A DNA stretch of 39,163 bases from Spirochaetales bacterium (GTDB taxonomy: Bacteria; Spirochaetota; Spirochaetia; UBA9216). The position numbers and the translations under genes were made by a program. The notes below the pieces were generated by a model. The model was not told the origin of the DNA. It made no database searches and saw only the letters and a program-made list of their open reading frames with translations. This document shows positions 25,846 to 34,123 of the stretch, in pieces. The stretch is taken from contig JAEKNX010000025.1 of the NCBI GenBank assembly GCA_016839055.1, positions 1-39,163 of the forward strand, read 5' to 3'. Each line of letters begins with the position of its first letter. Position 1 is the first letter of the stretch.

Positions 25846-26082
25846 CATAAAACACAAAATCTGGGTTGTATCTCGCGAAGGCTTCGAGTTCGTCTAAAAG
25901 TCCGAAGATTGTAACGATCTTCCTTCCTTCTCCGCCTGTCAGGTTCAGGGTGGAGTCCGCTTTAGGATCTCAGCCTATCTGCAGGACTTTGTAACTGTTG
26001 ATTTTCCTATCCTGCCTTTGCCATAGATGGCTATTTTTCACATATTATTCACCATGTAATTAGATCTTTAATTAAAGTTAAC
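25846..26082 (-). pseudogene. Decayed second copy of the nifH-like gene
   Basis: The stretch aligns base by base with the functional gene at 11957-12712. Bases 25846-25928 match about 12342-12424, then a gap, then 25929-25990 match about 12567-12625, then another gap, then 25988-26082 match about 12657-12757. The last part includes the start codon context and about 45 bases of upstream DNA. Two internal deletions and point changes destroy the frame. The remnant points away from nikB at 26200, so its former 5' end faced the nik operon. Confidence 0.85.
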
Positions 26083-26093
26083 GCGTATAAACA

Positions 26094-26122
26094 TTGACAA
26101 AATATTTTTATCAGAGTAGGTT
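26094..26122 (+). promoter_or_regulatory. Candidate promoter of the nik operon
   Basis: A perfect TTGACA (26094-26099), 17 bases, then TAGGTT (26117-26122). It lies 70-100 bases before nikB and directly next to the nifH-like remnant. The -10 is weak; TAATAT near 26148 is an alternative. Confidence 0.4.
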
Positions 26123-26199
26123 GCTTGTATTGTGGATAGGGTAGTTTAATATAGTTACGCTAACCTAATTTATTATTAATTGAATAAGTTGGATGGTCT

Positions 26200-27177
26200 A
26201 TGGTTTATATAAAAATTCTATTCCAGTATATACTGGTTTTTTTCGTGATTCTTATAATTAACTTTGCACTTCCGCGGATAGCTCCGGGAGACCCTGCGAT
26301 ATATCTTGTAGGTGATGATATTCAGTACATGTCTGAAGAGGAGCGTCTTCAGGTACTCAAAGAGTTCAAGCTCGATCTCCCTGTGATGCAGCAGTTTAAA
26401 AATTATATTACAGGGATCTTTAAAAAGGATCTCGGTGTTTCAATTATCTATGGACGCCCCGTTTGGGATATTCTTAGAGATAGGCTGCCATGGACATTTC
26501 TGATTATGGGTGTTGCAATGCTGTTCAGCGCGTCGATAGGTATAATTTTGGGAGTCATCGGAGCATGGAAGAGGGGCGGGCGCCGTGATATCGGTTCCCT
26601 CGTTATAGTTATGACACTCGGTTCTGTTCCGCCGTTTTGGGTAGCCATGCTGCTGATTACCTTGTTTTCTGCAAAACTGCATTGGTTTCCGTCTTTTGGT
26701 GCCTATGCAATTGGGGCAATACCCGGAACCTTTGCGTATTTTGTTTCTGTCCTTCAGCGAATTATTCTTCCTGTTCTGACATTGACCCTTGTTAAAACCG
26801 GGGCCATGTTTTTGACTGCGCGCTCGTCAATGGTAATAGCCATGGAAGAGGATTATGTGATGCTTGCTCATGCTAAGGGTTTGAAAGAGAAAACGGTGAT
26901 TTTTAGGCATGCGCTCCGCAACGCTGTGCTTCCGATCTACACCAATATCATGATGGGTCTTGGAGCAATGGTGGGAGGGGCTGCAATAATTGAAACGGTT
27001 TTCTCTTACCCCGGACTTGGAAATACTATCTATGAAAGCGTAACAGCCCGTGACTACAGTCTTCTTCAGGGGAGCTTTCTGGTTGTCTCAATTAGTATTC
27101 TCTTTTTTAACTTCATTGCTGATCTCGGGTATCCACTACTTGATCCCAGAGTACGCAAGCAGACTGTAGGGAGGTAG
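26200..27177 (+). CDS. NikB/DppB-type ABC permease
   Basis: Inner-membrane permease of the nickel/peptide importer class, 325 residues. N-terminal helix VFFVILIINFALPRIAPGDP is the family opening. The EAA-type loop is EDYVMLAHAKGLKEKTVIFRHALRNAVLPI, here split by its usual turn, followed by GGAAIIETVFSYPGLG and LLDPRVR at the end. Nickel rather than peptide is inferred from the NicO and CooC genes in the same operon. The next gene starts 4 bases later. Confidence 0.82.
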   Translation: MVYIKILFQYILVFFVILIINFALPRIAPGDPAIYLVGDDIQYMSEEERLQVLKEFKLDLPVMQQFKNYITGIFKKDLGVSIIYGRPVWDILRDRLPWTFLIMGVAMLFSASIGIILGVIGAWKRGGRRDIGSLVIVMTLGSVPPFWVAMLLITLFSAKLHWFPSFGAYAIGAIPGTFAYFVSVLQRIILPVLTLTLVKTGAMFLTARSSMVIAMEEDYVMLAHAKGLKEKTVIFRHALRNAVLPIYTNIMMGLGAMVGGAAIIETVFSYPGLGNTIYESVTARDYSLLQGSFLVVSISILFFNFIADLGYPLLDPRVRKQTVGR

Positions 27178-27181
27178 CAGG

Positions 27182-29710
27182 ATGAAAATATTGAATTTGA
27201 ACAAGTCGGAACATCGTTTTCGTTTAGTGGGAATATTGCTGGTTTCTTTTTTTCTGGTGACAAGTGTCTTTGCTCCGGTTATTGCTCCATACGATCCGTA
27301 TGAGAGAGTTGGAACGCCGTTCGAGCGTCCTTGTCTTGAGCATATTCTGGGTTGTAATGATGTAGGTCATGATCTGTTCTCTGAACTTATATATGGAGGA
27401 AGGGTTTCTCTTTTTATTGGCCTTTTTGCTTCATTTTACTCGACTCTTGTTTCTTCCCTGCTTGCTCTTGCGGCCGGTTATTACGGCGGCAGAACAGACC
27501 GGCTGATAATGCGGACTGTAGATGTTGTTATGTCTCTACCGTTTCTTCCTCTTGTTATTGTGCTTGGGGTATTTCTCGGCCCTGGCATAAGTACTCAGAT
27601 TATTGTAATAACAACCGTAATGTGGGCGCATCCTTGCAGGGAACTCAGATCTCAGGTTATGAAAATAAGGGAGAGCGGGTATATAGATGCCGCCCGTTCA
27701 ATGGGGGAGCGGTCTATTGTTACAGTTTTTCGTCATGTGCTTCCAGAGTTGATGCCGCTGATTGTTCCTCAGTTTGTGCGGGTTGTACAACAGGCTATAA
27801 TGATTGAGTCATCACTGAGTTTCCTTGGATTAGGCGATCCGGTGCTTAAGAGTTGGGGATCTATTCTTTTCTTTGCTAATACCAGAGCCGCTTTTCTTAC
27901 CGGTGCCTGGGTTAATTGGGTGCTCCCCCCTGGGCTTTGCATTGCTATGACGGTTCTGGGGTTTTCTTTTATTGGTTTTTCACTTGGCGGCAGGATCGGT
28001 CTTAGCTACTATCCTTTCGGCTCATTTATATTAAAGCGAAAGAAGACCTCTAATGATGCTCCGGCTGATGATGTCAGGTTATCAGTTAATGAGCTTGTGA
28101 CAGTTTATAATCCGGTACTGAATCAATGTGTTGCTGTGAACGATGTTTGTTTTGATGTTAAAAAAGGAGAGATGCTTGGTCTTGTGGGAGAGTCCGGCTG
28201 TGGAAAGTCTACTATTGCTATGTCTGTTTTGGGAATGCTGCGATATCCGGCCGAGATTTCACAAGGAGTAATTATTCTGGACGGCAAGGACCTTCTAAGC
28301 TTTTCAAGGCAGAACTTTGCGAAAATCAGGGGGCGGCGTATTGCCTATATTCCGCAGAATGCTATGAATGCCCTGAATCCGGTTGTTTCAATAAAAAAAC
28401 AGTTGATTGAGGCCGTTTTAACTCATCAGACCATTAGTCGCGCCGCTGCTGTTGAAAGGGTTCGCGAGGTTTTAGAAATGGTCGAAATACCAGAAGACAG
28501 GATTAATGCATTTAATCATGAACTCTCCGGCGGTATGAAGCAGCGGGTTGTCATTGCAATGGCGCTGGTAAACAATCCGGACTTTCTGATTGCAGACGAG
28601 CCTACTACAGGACTCGATGTTCTTGTTCAGCAGGAGATAGTCCGGCTGCTCGTACGGCTCAAACAACAGCTTGGATTGAGTATCCTCTTTATTACCCATG
28701 ATCTGCCGCTTGTTATGACTTACTCCGATAAAATGGCTGTAATGTATCAGGGAGAGATCGTCGACAGCGGATCCGTCGATGAAGTTTATTATAATTCGAC
28801 GCATGTTCACACTAAAGCTCTCTTTTCCAGCTTTCCCTGTCTGTTTGAGCAGAAGCGATGGAAGAGGGATGCTTTTCTGCAGGAAGGCCAGGCCTCGCTT
28901 GTTCTTGAAAATGTTACAAAGAGTTTTTATAGTAAGAGAGGGTTGTTTGCGAAGGGGCTTAAGCCTGTTTATGCGGTGAAGGATGTTAGTCTGTCGGTTA
29001 TGCCTGGTGAGGTAGTCGGGCTTATAGGCGGAAGCGGATCCGGGAAGTCGACAATCGCGCGTCTTGTGATGGGGCTTGAGACTCAAGACGAGGGAAAGAT
29101 TTTTATTAACGGGCTTGAACTTGCAGGTAAGAGCAGAAGGATGAAACAGGAAATTCTGCGGGACATTCACCTTGTCTTTCAGGATCCATATCAGTCGATG
29201 CGCAGTCATATGAAGATTTTCGATATTGTTGCAGAGCCTCTTCGTATTCACGGCACCAGAGGCCGTGCAGAGATAGACGCACGGGTGCGTAATGCCCTGC
29301 GTGAAGTTAGTTTACCCTGTGATGACGGCTTTCTACTTAGGCATCCTTCAGAGCTTTCAGGAGGTCAGCGGCAGAGATTGTCCTTTGCAAGAGCTATTGT
29401 AATTAATCCTAAGTTTATTATTGCCGATGAGCCGACATCGATGCTTGACGTGTCACTGCGCAGCGGCCTACTTGAATTGATGGAGAAGCTCCGTTCAGAT
29501 CATGGGGTGGGCTTTGTTTTTATTACTCATGATCTTGCCCTTGCAAGGCATTTTTGTGACCGCCTGCTTGTGCTGAACGATGGTTCAATTATAGAGCAGG
29601 GGGAAAGCGATGATGTAGTTTTTTCGCCTGTAGAGAATTATACCAAGCGGCTTATTTCAGCTGTTGAAGAGCCTGATTTGATGAAGTCTTCCAGGGCTCT
29701 TTCGGTATAG
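27182..29710 (+). CDS. Triple fusion: NikC-type permease + NikD-type ATPase + NikE-type ATPase
   Basis: One 842-residue frame encodes three importer subunits that are normally separate. Residues 1-280: permease with YDPYERVGTPFERPCLEHIL, the EAA loop GYIDAARSMGERSIVTVFRH and SLSFLGLGDPVLKSWG. Residues about 300-555: first ATPase with Walker A GESGCGKST (about 336), IPQNAMNALNPV, signature ELSGGMKQRV and Walker B FLIADEPTTGLD. Residues about 570-830: second ATPase with GGSGSGKST (about 616), VFQDPYQSM, ELSGGQRQRLSFAR and FIIADEPTSMLD. All ATPase motifs look intact, so the fusion should be active with NikB and a binding protein (32384). Permease-ATPase and ATPase-ATPase fusions are known; the triple form is unusual. 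Confidence 0.87.
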   Translation: MKILNLNKSEHRFRLVGILLVSFFLVTSVFAPVIAPYDPYERVGTPFERPCLEHILGCNDVGHDLFSELIYGGRVSLFIGLFASFYSTLVSSLLALAAGYYGGRTDRLIMRTVDVVMSLPFLPLVIVLGVFLGPGISTQIIVITTVMWAHPCRELRSQVMKIRESGYIDAARSMGERSIVTVFRHVLPELMPLIVPQFVRVVQQAIMIESSLSFLGLGDPVLKSWGSILFFANTRAAFLTGAWVNWVLPPGLCIAMTVLGFSFIGFSLGGRIGLSYYPFGSFILKRKKTSNDAPADDVRLSVNELVTVYNPVLNQCVAVNDVCFDVKKGEMLGLVGESGCGKSTIAMSVLGMLRYPAEISQGVIILDGKDLLSFSRQNFAKIRGRRIAYIPQNAMNALNPVVSIKKQLIEAVLTHQTISRAAAVERVREVLEMVEIPEDRINAFNHELSGGMKQRVVIAMALVNNPDFLIADEPTTGLDVLVQQEIVRLLVRLKQQLGLSILFITHDLPLVMTYSDKMAVMYQGEIVDSGSVDEVYYNSTHVHTKALFSSFPCLFEQKRWKRDAFLQEGQASLVLENVTKSFYSKRGLFAKGLKPVYAVKDVSLSVMPGEVVGLIGGSGSGKSTIARLVMGLETQDEGKIFINGLELAGKSRRMKQEILRDIHLVFQDPYQSMRSHMKIFDIVAEPLRIHGTRGRAEIDARVRNALREVSLPCDDGFLLRHPSELSGGQRQRLSFARAIVINPKFIIADEPTSMLDVSLRSGLLELMEKLRSDHGVGFVFITHDLALARHFCDRLLVLNDGSIIEQGESDDVVFSPVENYTKRLISAVEEPDLMKSSRALSV

Positions 29711-29715
29711 GTGGC

Positions 29716-31494
29716 ATGGAAGTATTGCATAATAAATCTGTTTTTATTTTATCCCTTGTCTTAATTCTTCTCGGTATAACCTCCGTTCCGGCGTTCTGCC
29801 ATATAAATGATGAGGTGGCAATGAGAACGGGGATATTCTTTGAAGATGAGGGTATTGCCTTGACTCTTGAAATAGATGCCGGAATGCTTTTCGGACAGTA
29901 CTATCTTGAAATTCTGGATCTGGATAGAGATGAAATTTTTGGAACTGAAGATGTTCAGAAGTTTTCAGAGTTCGTAGTTGCAGGGTTACGGCTTCGCATA
30001 AACGATCTTAAGGTTCTTCCCGAGTTCGCGGGAGCAAGTTGTGCCTCGTTTGAGGAATTTGTTGCTGGTTTCTGTTATATCAAGCTTTGTTACATAATTC
30101 CGTATCCTGAAGATTTGGACAGGGTTTGCACTTTTTATTATGAAAATTGTCTTGAGGCCGAGATTGCAATATATTCGCTGAGCATAAGCGATACTGCCGG
30201 TTCTCCGATCAGCATAATTAAAGAAGAGCGCAATGAAATTCTGCAGGATTCCGTCACTATAACTTTTAGCAATGCGGCATCGACTGATGTTCAGGCTGAG
30301 GTAACTCAACAGCCTAGTCAGGAACCTGTTGAAGTGGCCGTTGTTGAGGTGGAAAGTAAAGCACAGCCTGTGATGCTTCCGGAAACTGAGCTTGCCGGCT
30401 CTGCGATGCTGATAAATAGGCTAAAAACCGGTGAAGTAAATTTTCTTGTACTAATTGTCCTTGCCGTAGTGATTGGTTTTTTACACGCCTTTACTCCGGG
30501 GCACGGAAAGTCTCTTGTAGGAGCTTATCTTGTCGCAAACCGGGGTACGGCTTCCCAGGCCTTGGGATTGGGGCTGATCGTGACCCTTACTCATACTGCA
30601 AGTATCTATGTTTTTGGCGGTCTTGCGTCGGCTGCGGCCTATTTTTTCATGCCGTCAAAGATTGTTCCGGTAATGACTGTTGTTTCAGGCGTCCTTGTCG
30701 TAATTATAGGGATATGGTCGGCAGTCCGAAGGCTTATAGGGCTTGAGGTTGATCACGCCCATATTCTGCCGAATTTGAAAGTTCTTAAAGAGGATCACAT
30801 CAACATTCTCGTCGACGGAAGTGCTGTAGAATCTTCCGAATTTCTTATTATTGAGGCTGAAGAAGATTGGGTTCAAAAACAGCTTCAGGCTGCCGGAGCT
30901 GAGGGAATAAATATCTGTTCTCCGGGCTGTGAGACCCATAATTTTATGCCTGCGATAGCGGCTGAGCGGCAGAATACACAGCTTGTCATGACAGCTGTCG
31001 AAACAGGTGCGGTGGATGCAATTGTCAGTAGAAGAAGCGGTCTTGCTGAGAAGATGCAAAACAAGAAATCGCTGCCGAATGTTGATATCTATCTTTCTCT
31101 GGACAGCCGGATCGAAGCTGCTGAGCTGCTGAGGCAGGCTTTGAGTAAGTATAATGACAGAGATGGAATAACGATTCCTGAAGAGGGATTATCCTGGAAA
31201 AAGCTGATCCCTCTCGGAATCGCTGGAGGGGCGGTACCATGTCCTGATGCTCTGGCCATCCTTCTTGTTTCGGTTTCGCTTGGCAGGGTGGCGTTAGGGC
31301 TCGGGATCGTGTTTGCGTTCAGCACGGGACTGGCTGCGGCTTTAGTATTAATTGGAATGACAATAGTTTTTTCCAATAAATTGATTTCGGGAACAAGCGG
31401 CTACCGCAAAATTGCAGGATTTTTACCGTATTTTTCAGCCCTGTTCCTTATTGGTCTGGGTGTTTACATGATTATAAATAATATTGGATTTTAG
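29716..31494 (+). CDS. NicO/RcnA-family nickel transporter with inserted CO-dehydrogenase-like segment
   Basis: A 592-residue membrane protein. Signal or first helix (about 8-28), then an extracytoplasmic domain (about 30-230) with an EILDLDRDEIFG motif as in other NicO/HupE-like proteins. The transporter core has VIGFLHAFTPGHGKSLVGAY (about 245-264) and GLIVTLTHTASIYVFGG, and closes with GGAVPCPDALAILLVSVSLG (about 503-522) and two further helices. Between the halves, where relatives have a short His-rich loop, residues about 350-490 resemble a piece of CO dehydrogenase CooS: NLKVLKEDHINILVDG, QAAGAEGINICSPGCETHN and ETGAVDAIVS. Most C-cluster ligands of that piece are absent. It should move nickel or cobalt; the insert may bind or deliver nickel. 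Confidence 0.8.
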   Translation: MEVLHNKSVFILSLVLILLGITSVPAFCHINDEVAMRTGIFFEDEGIALTLEIDAGMLFGQYYLEILDLDRDEIFGTEDVQKFSEFVVAGLRLRINDLKVLPEFAGASCASFEEFVAGFCYIKLCYIIPYPEDLDRVCTFYYENCLEAEIAIYSLSISDTAGSPISIIKEERNEILQDSVTITFSNAASTDVQAEVTQQPSQEPVEVAVVEVESKAQPVMLPETELAGSAMLINRLKTGEVNFLVLIVLAVVIGFLHAFTPGHGKSLVGAYLVANRGTASQALGLGLIVTLTHTASIYVFGGLASAAAYFFMPSKIVPVMTVVSGVLVVIIGIWSAVRRLIGLEVDHAHILPNLKVLKEDHINILVDGSAVESSEFLIIEAEEDWVQKQLQAAGAEGINICSPGCETHNFMPAIAAERQNTQLVMTAVETGAVDAIVSRRSGLAEKMQNKKSLPNVDIYLSLDSRIEAAELLRQALSKYNDRDGITIPEEGLSWKKLIPLGIAGGAVPCPDALAILLVSVSLGRVALGLGIVFAFSTGLAAALVLIGMTIVFSNKLISGTSGYRKIAGFLPYFSALFLIGLGVYMIINNIGF

Positions 31495-31577
31495 GAGGAA
31501 TGATAAAAACCTCCATGTTTTTTATCATTTTGAAGTTTGCAAGCAAACTTCACCTCTGTAACCCGCATCCATGCGGG
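31495..31577 (+). promoter_or_regulatory. Hairpin-rich leader before cooC
   Basis: Three stem-loops in 80 bases: TGATAAAAA (31501-31509) with TTTTTATCA (31519-31527), which competes with GGAGG/CCTCC pairing; a perfect 10-bp stem TGAAGTTTGC/GCAAACTTCA (31531-31552, 2-base loop); and CCCGCA/TGCGGG (31562-31577). The cooC ribosome site follows at about 31588. It is likely an mRNA processing, attenuation or stability element within the operon. Confidence 0.5.
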
Positions 31578-31600
31578 AATTCTTTATAGGAGATTACTTA

Positions 31601-32368
31601 ATGAAAAAAATTGCAGTATGTGGAAAGGGCGGAGTGGGTAAGACCACTTTCGCCTCACTGTTAATTCATGCGCTTGCTGATGAAGGCAGGACGGTTTATG
31701 CCATAGATGCCGATCCGAACCCTACCCTTGCTGAAGCCCTTGGATTTTCGGCGGATACTATTAGTAGAATTACCCCGATTATAGAGATGAAGACGTTAAT
31801 TGAAGAAAGAACCGGCGCAAAAAGTGGTGAATACGGTTCATATTTCAAGATGAATCCAACGGTAAAGGATATTCCGGCAGAGTATTCGGTTAAGAAGGGT
31901 AATATTAACTATTTGATGATGGGCTGTATGCGCGGAGCTGGCAAAGGCTGTGCGTGCGCAGAGAATGCCATGCTGAGATCTCTTGTTACTCATCTTATGG
32001 TAAAAGAGAAGGAAACTGTCGTAATGGACATGGTTGCCGGTACAGAACATATGGGTCGGGGGACGGCCAAGGCTGTCGACAGTCTGATCGTTGTTGTTGA
32101 ACCTGGAATTCGGAGTATTAAGGCGGCCAGGGAGTTCAGTAAAATGGCAGGCGTCTTGGGCATTAAGAATATTCACGTAGTTGGAAACAAGGTGAACGGA
32201 CTTGATGATGAGAATTACATCAAATCTAATATGTCTGATTTCAAGATTGCAGGATTTATGCCGTTGAACTCATCGGCCGTAATTGCTGAGCGTCAGGGGG
32301 CTGTTCTATTTGAAATATCTCAAAAGATGAGAAGCAGCGTTCAGAATATTATGAAAAACATATTTTAG
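31601..32368 (+). CDS. cooC: CooC-type nickel-inserting ATPase
   Basis: A 255-residue MinD-type P-loop ATPase of the CooC family, which helps to put nickel into the C-cluster of CO dehydrogenase. It shows deviant Walker A GKGGVGKTT (8-16), YAIDADPNPTLAEALG, and the nickel-binding CxC pair at Cys 117/Cys 119 in GKGCACAENAM, then VVMDMVAGTEHMGRGTAKAV typical of CooC. I start at ATG 31601 after AGGAGA; the upstream ATG at 31571 lies within a hairpin. Neighbours are a NicO transporter with a CooS-like insert and a NikA-like protein. No CO dehydrogenase gene is in the window, so its client is elsewhere or is a different nickel enzyme. Confidence 0.87.
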   Translation: MKKIAVCGKGGVGKTTFASLLIHALADEGRTVYAIDADPNPTLAEALGFSADTISRITPIIEMKTLIEERTGAKSGEYGSYFKMNPTVKDIPAEYSVKKGNINYLMMGCMRGAGKGCACAENAMLRSLVTHLMVKEKETVVMDMVAGTEHMGRGTAKAVDSLIVVVEPGIRSIKAAREFSKMAGVLGIKNIHVVGNKVNGLDDENYIKSNMSDFKIAGFMPLNSSAVIAERQGAVLFEISQKMRSSVQNIMKNIF

Positions 32369-32383
32369 TAAAAGGAGAATAGA

Positions 32384-34057
32384 ATGAAAAGAATTATTTG
32401 TATAACAGCCGCTATAGTACTGTTGTTGGTACCGGCCTTTGTTTTTGCTGGCGGGAAGCAGGAAGCTCCTAAGGCGGCTGGGGAAAAAGGCCCTCAAACT
32501 GCTGAGGAGTTGACAATAGGCATCTATAATGATGCGGGTAATGTCACTATTTGGGGTGGCGGGGCGTACAGCCCATGGGTTCTTGACTCTGTCTGTGAAC
32601 GCCTTACCGGCCCCAGCCCCTCAGGAGAAGAGCTGGAGATGGTTTTGGCTGAATATGTTAAACCTGTCACTGATGACAATACCGTCTGGGAAATAAAACT
32701 TAAGGCCGGCGTTAAGTGGCATGACGGAACTCCACTAACTTCTGAAGATGTCAAGTTTACTATAAATTATAATCGTGAAGGGCCTTCAAACAACCGCTAT
32801 TCACATCATACCAGTGCTGTGCCGCGGCTTCCGGGTGAGGGCATCACTATTATCGATGAGCTTACCCTTAGGGTTACCGGTGCATTTCCCATGCCATATT
32901 TCGATCGCGAACCATGTGCCGAGCTCCCTATTGTTCAGAAGGCTCAATGGGAGAACATCGAAGATCCGAGGCAGTTCGTCGGAAAGTCAATTGGCACCGG
33001 GCCTTATATGCTAATTGATTACAAGGTCGGGGAGTACTATAAACTTGAAGCTAACCCTGATTATCACATGGGAAAACCGCTTGTAGGTAGACTTACTCTT
33101 GTTGTTATAAAGGATCTTTCGACAATGTTTACTGCCCTTCGAAGCGGAGAGATTGACGGGGCAGCCCGGACTATGCCTGTTGAACTAGTTGCAGACTGGA
33201 AGGGTGATCCGAATCTGAATATTGTTCAGGTTCCGTATATGTGGGGGGCCTGCGTTACCCTCGATAATAAGAATCTGCCTTTCGGAGATTTGAAAACCCG
33301 TAAGGCACTTAGTTTATGTATCGATCGTGATGAACTACTCGAAATAGTAGCTCTCGGTCAGGGACTTTCAGGAACCCTCGGTTATCCCCATCCGGAAGCC
33401 TTTCATGCAAGCCCGGATAGTTTTCAAGCTTATGACCCGGCTGCCGGTAAAAAAATGTTTGACGAGCTTGGCTATATCGATGTTGACGGCGATGGTTTTA
33501 GGGAAAATCCCGATGGAACTAAGCTTGACTGGAGGATTATTGCTGAGACTAGTCAGCCTCTATATGTTAGAGCAGGAGAGATTTTAGTTGATCAGTTGGA
33601 GAATGTTAATATCAGAGCCCATGTTGAAGCGATGGAGAAGGCTTCCTTTTCGGAAACTCTCTATAAAAAAGGTAACTACAATATGTCTGTAGGTGAGTTT
33701 GTCCCTCATGGGCTTTGCGATGACGATATGATGATGGTTCTTCAGTACGGAGAGAAGAAGACCGATTTAATGCCGTATGCTGAAAGAGATCAGGCTCTTC
33801 TTGATTGGAAGGCCGCAGGGGACAAAGAAGGCAGGCTGGAAGCTTCATATAAGCTGCAGGCTCTTATTAACAAGTATCCCAAAAGGGTCATGCTTTGGTA
33901 CCCTCATGGATTCTTTGCATATAATAAAAATGCATATGATAACTATTCAATAGTCAGGGGCTATAATATTTTTAATAAATATTCATTCATTCCCAATGAT
34001 GCTCGTGATGGATTTGTTCTTGAGGATTATCCACAGACCGGTTTTGATAATATGTAA
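32384..34057 (+). CDS. NikA/DppA-type family 5 substrate-binding protein
   Basis: A 557-residue periplasmic binding protein of the nickel/peptide class. Signal peptide ends at VFAGGKQEAPK. Family marks: WEIKLKAGVKWHDGTPLTSE, IGTGPYMLIDYKVGEYYKLE, and VTLDNKNLPFGDLKTRKALS. It is the expected partner for NikB and the triple-fusion protein, although separated from them by the NicO and cooC genes. AGGAG precedes ATG 32384. The ligand could be a nickel chelate (as in NikA with a small organic ligand), a peptide or another polar compound; the context favours nickel. Confidence 0.83.
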   Translation: MKRIICITAAIVLLLVPAFVFAGGKQEAPKAAGEKGPQTAEELTIGIYNDAGNVTIWGGGAYSPWVLDSVCERLTGPSPSGEELEMVLAEYVKPVTDDNTVWEIKLKAGVKWHDGTPLTSEDVKFTINYNREGPSNNRYSHHTSAVPRLPGEGITIIDELTLRVTGAFPMPYFDREPCAELPIVQKAQWENIEDPRQFVGKSIGTGPYMLIDYKVGEYYKLEANPDYHMGKPLVGRLTLVVIKDLSTMFTALRSGEIDGAARTMPVELVADWKGDPNLNIVQVPYMWGACVTLDNKNLPFGDLKTRKALSLCIDRDELLEIVALGQGLSGTLGYPHPEAFHASPDSFQAYDPAAGKKMFDELGYIDVDGDGFRENPDGTKLDWRIIAETSQPLYVRAGEILVDQLENVNIRAHVEAMEKASFSETLYKKGNYNMSVGEFVPHGLCDDDMMMVLQYGEKKTDLMPYAERDQALLDWKAAGDKEGRLEASYKLQALINKYPKRVMLWYPHGFFAYNKNAYDNYSIVRGYNIFNKYSFIPNDARDGFVLEDYPQTGFDNM

Positions 34058-34123
34058 TATTTTGAGTCTCTTCTTCCGGCAGGTGGAATGTCGGGAGGGG
34101 GCTTTATTATAAAGGTGATAAAA

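Noticed and set aside
26083-26199. NiCo or cobalamin riboswitch before nikB (also checked before 14140 and 22442)
   Set aside because: I could not find the conserved core or B12-box sequences in these leaders.
28472-29251. Minus-strand open frame of 259 codons
   Set aside because: It lies antisense to the conserved ATPase domains of the triple fusion; composition is shadow-like.
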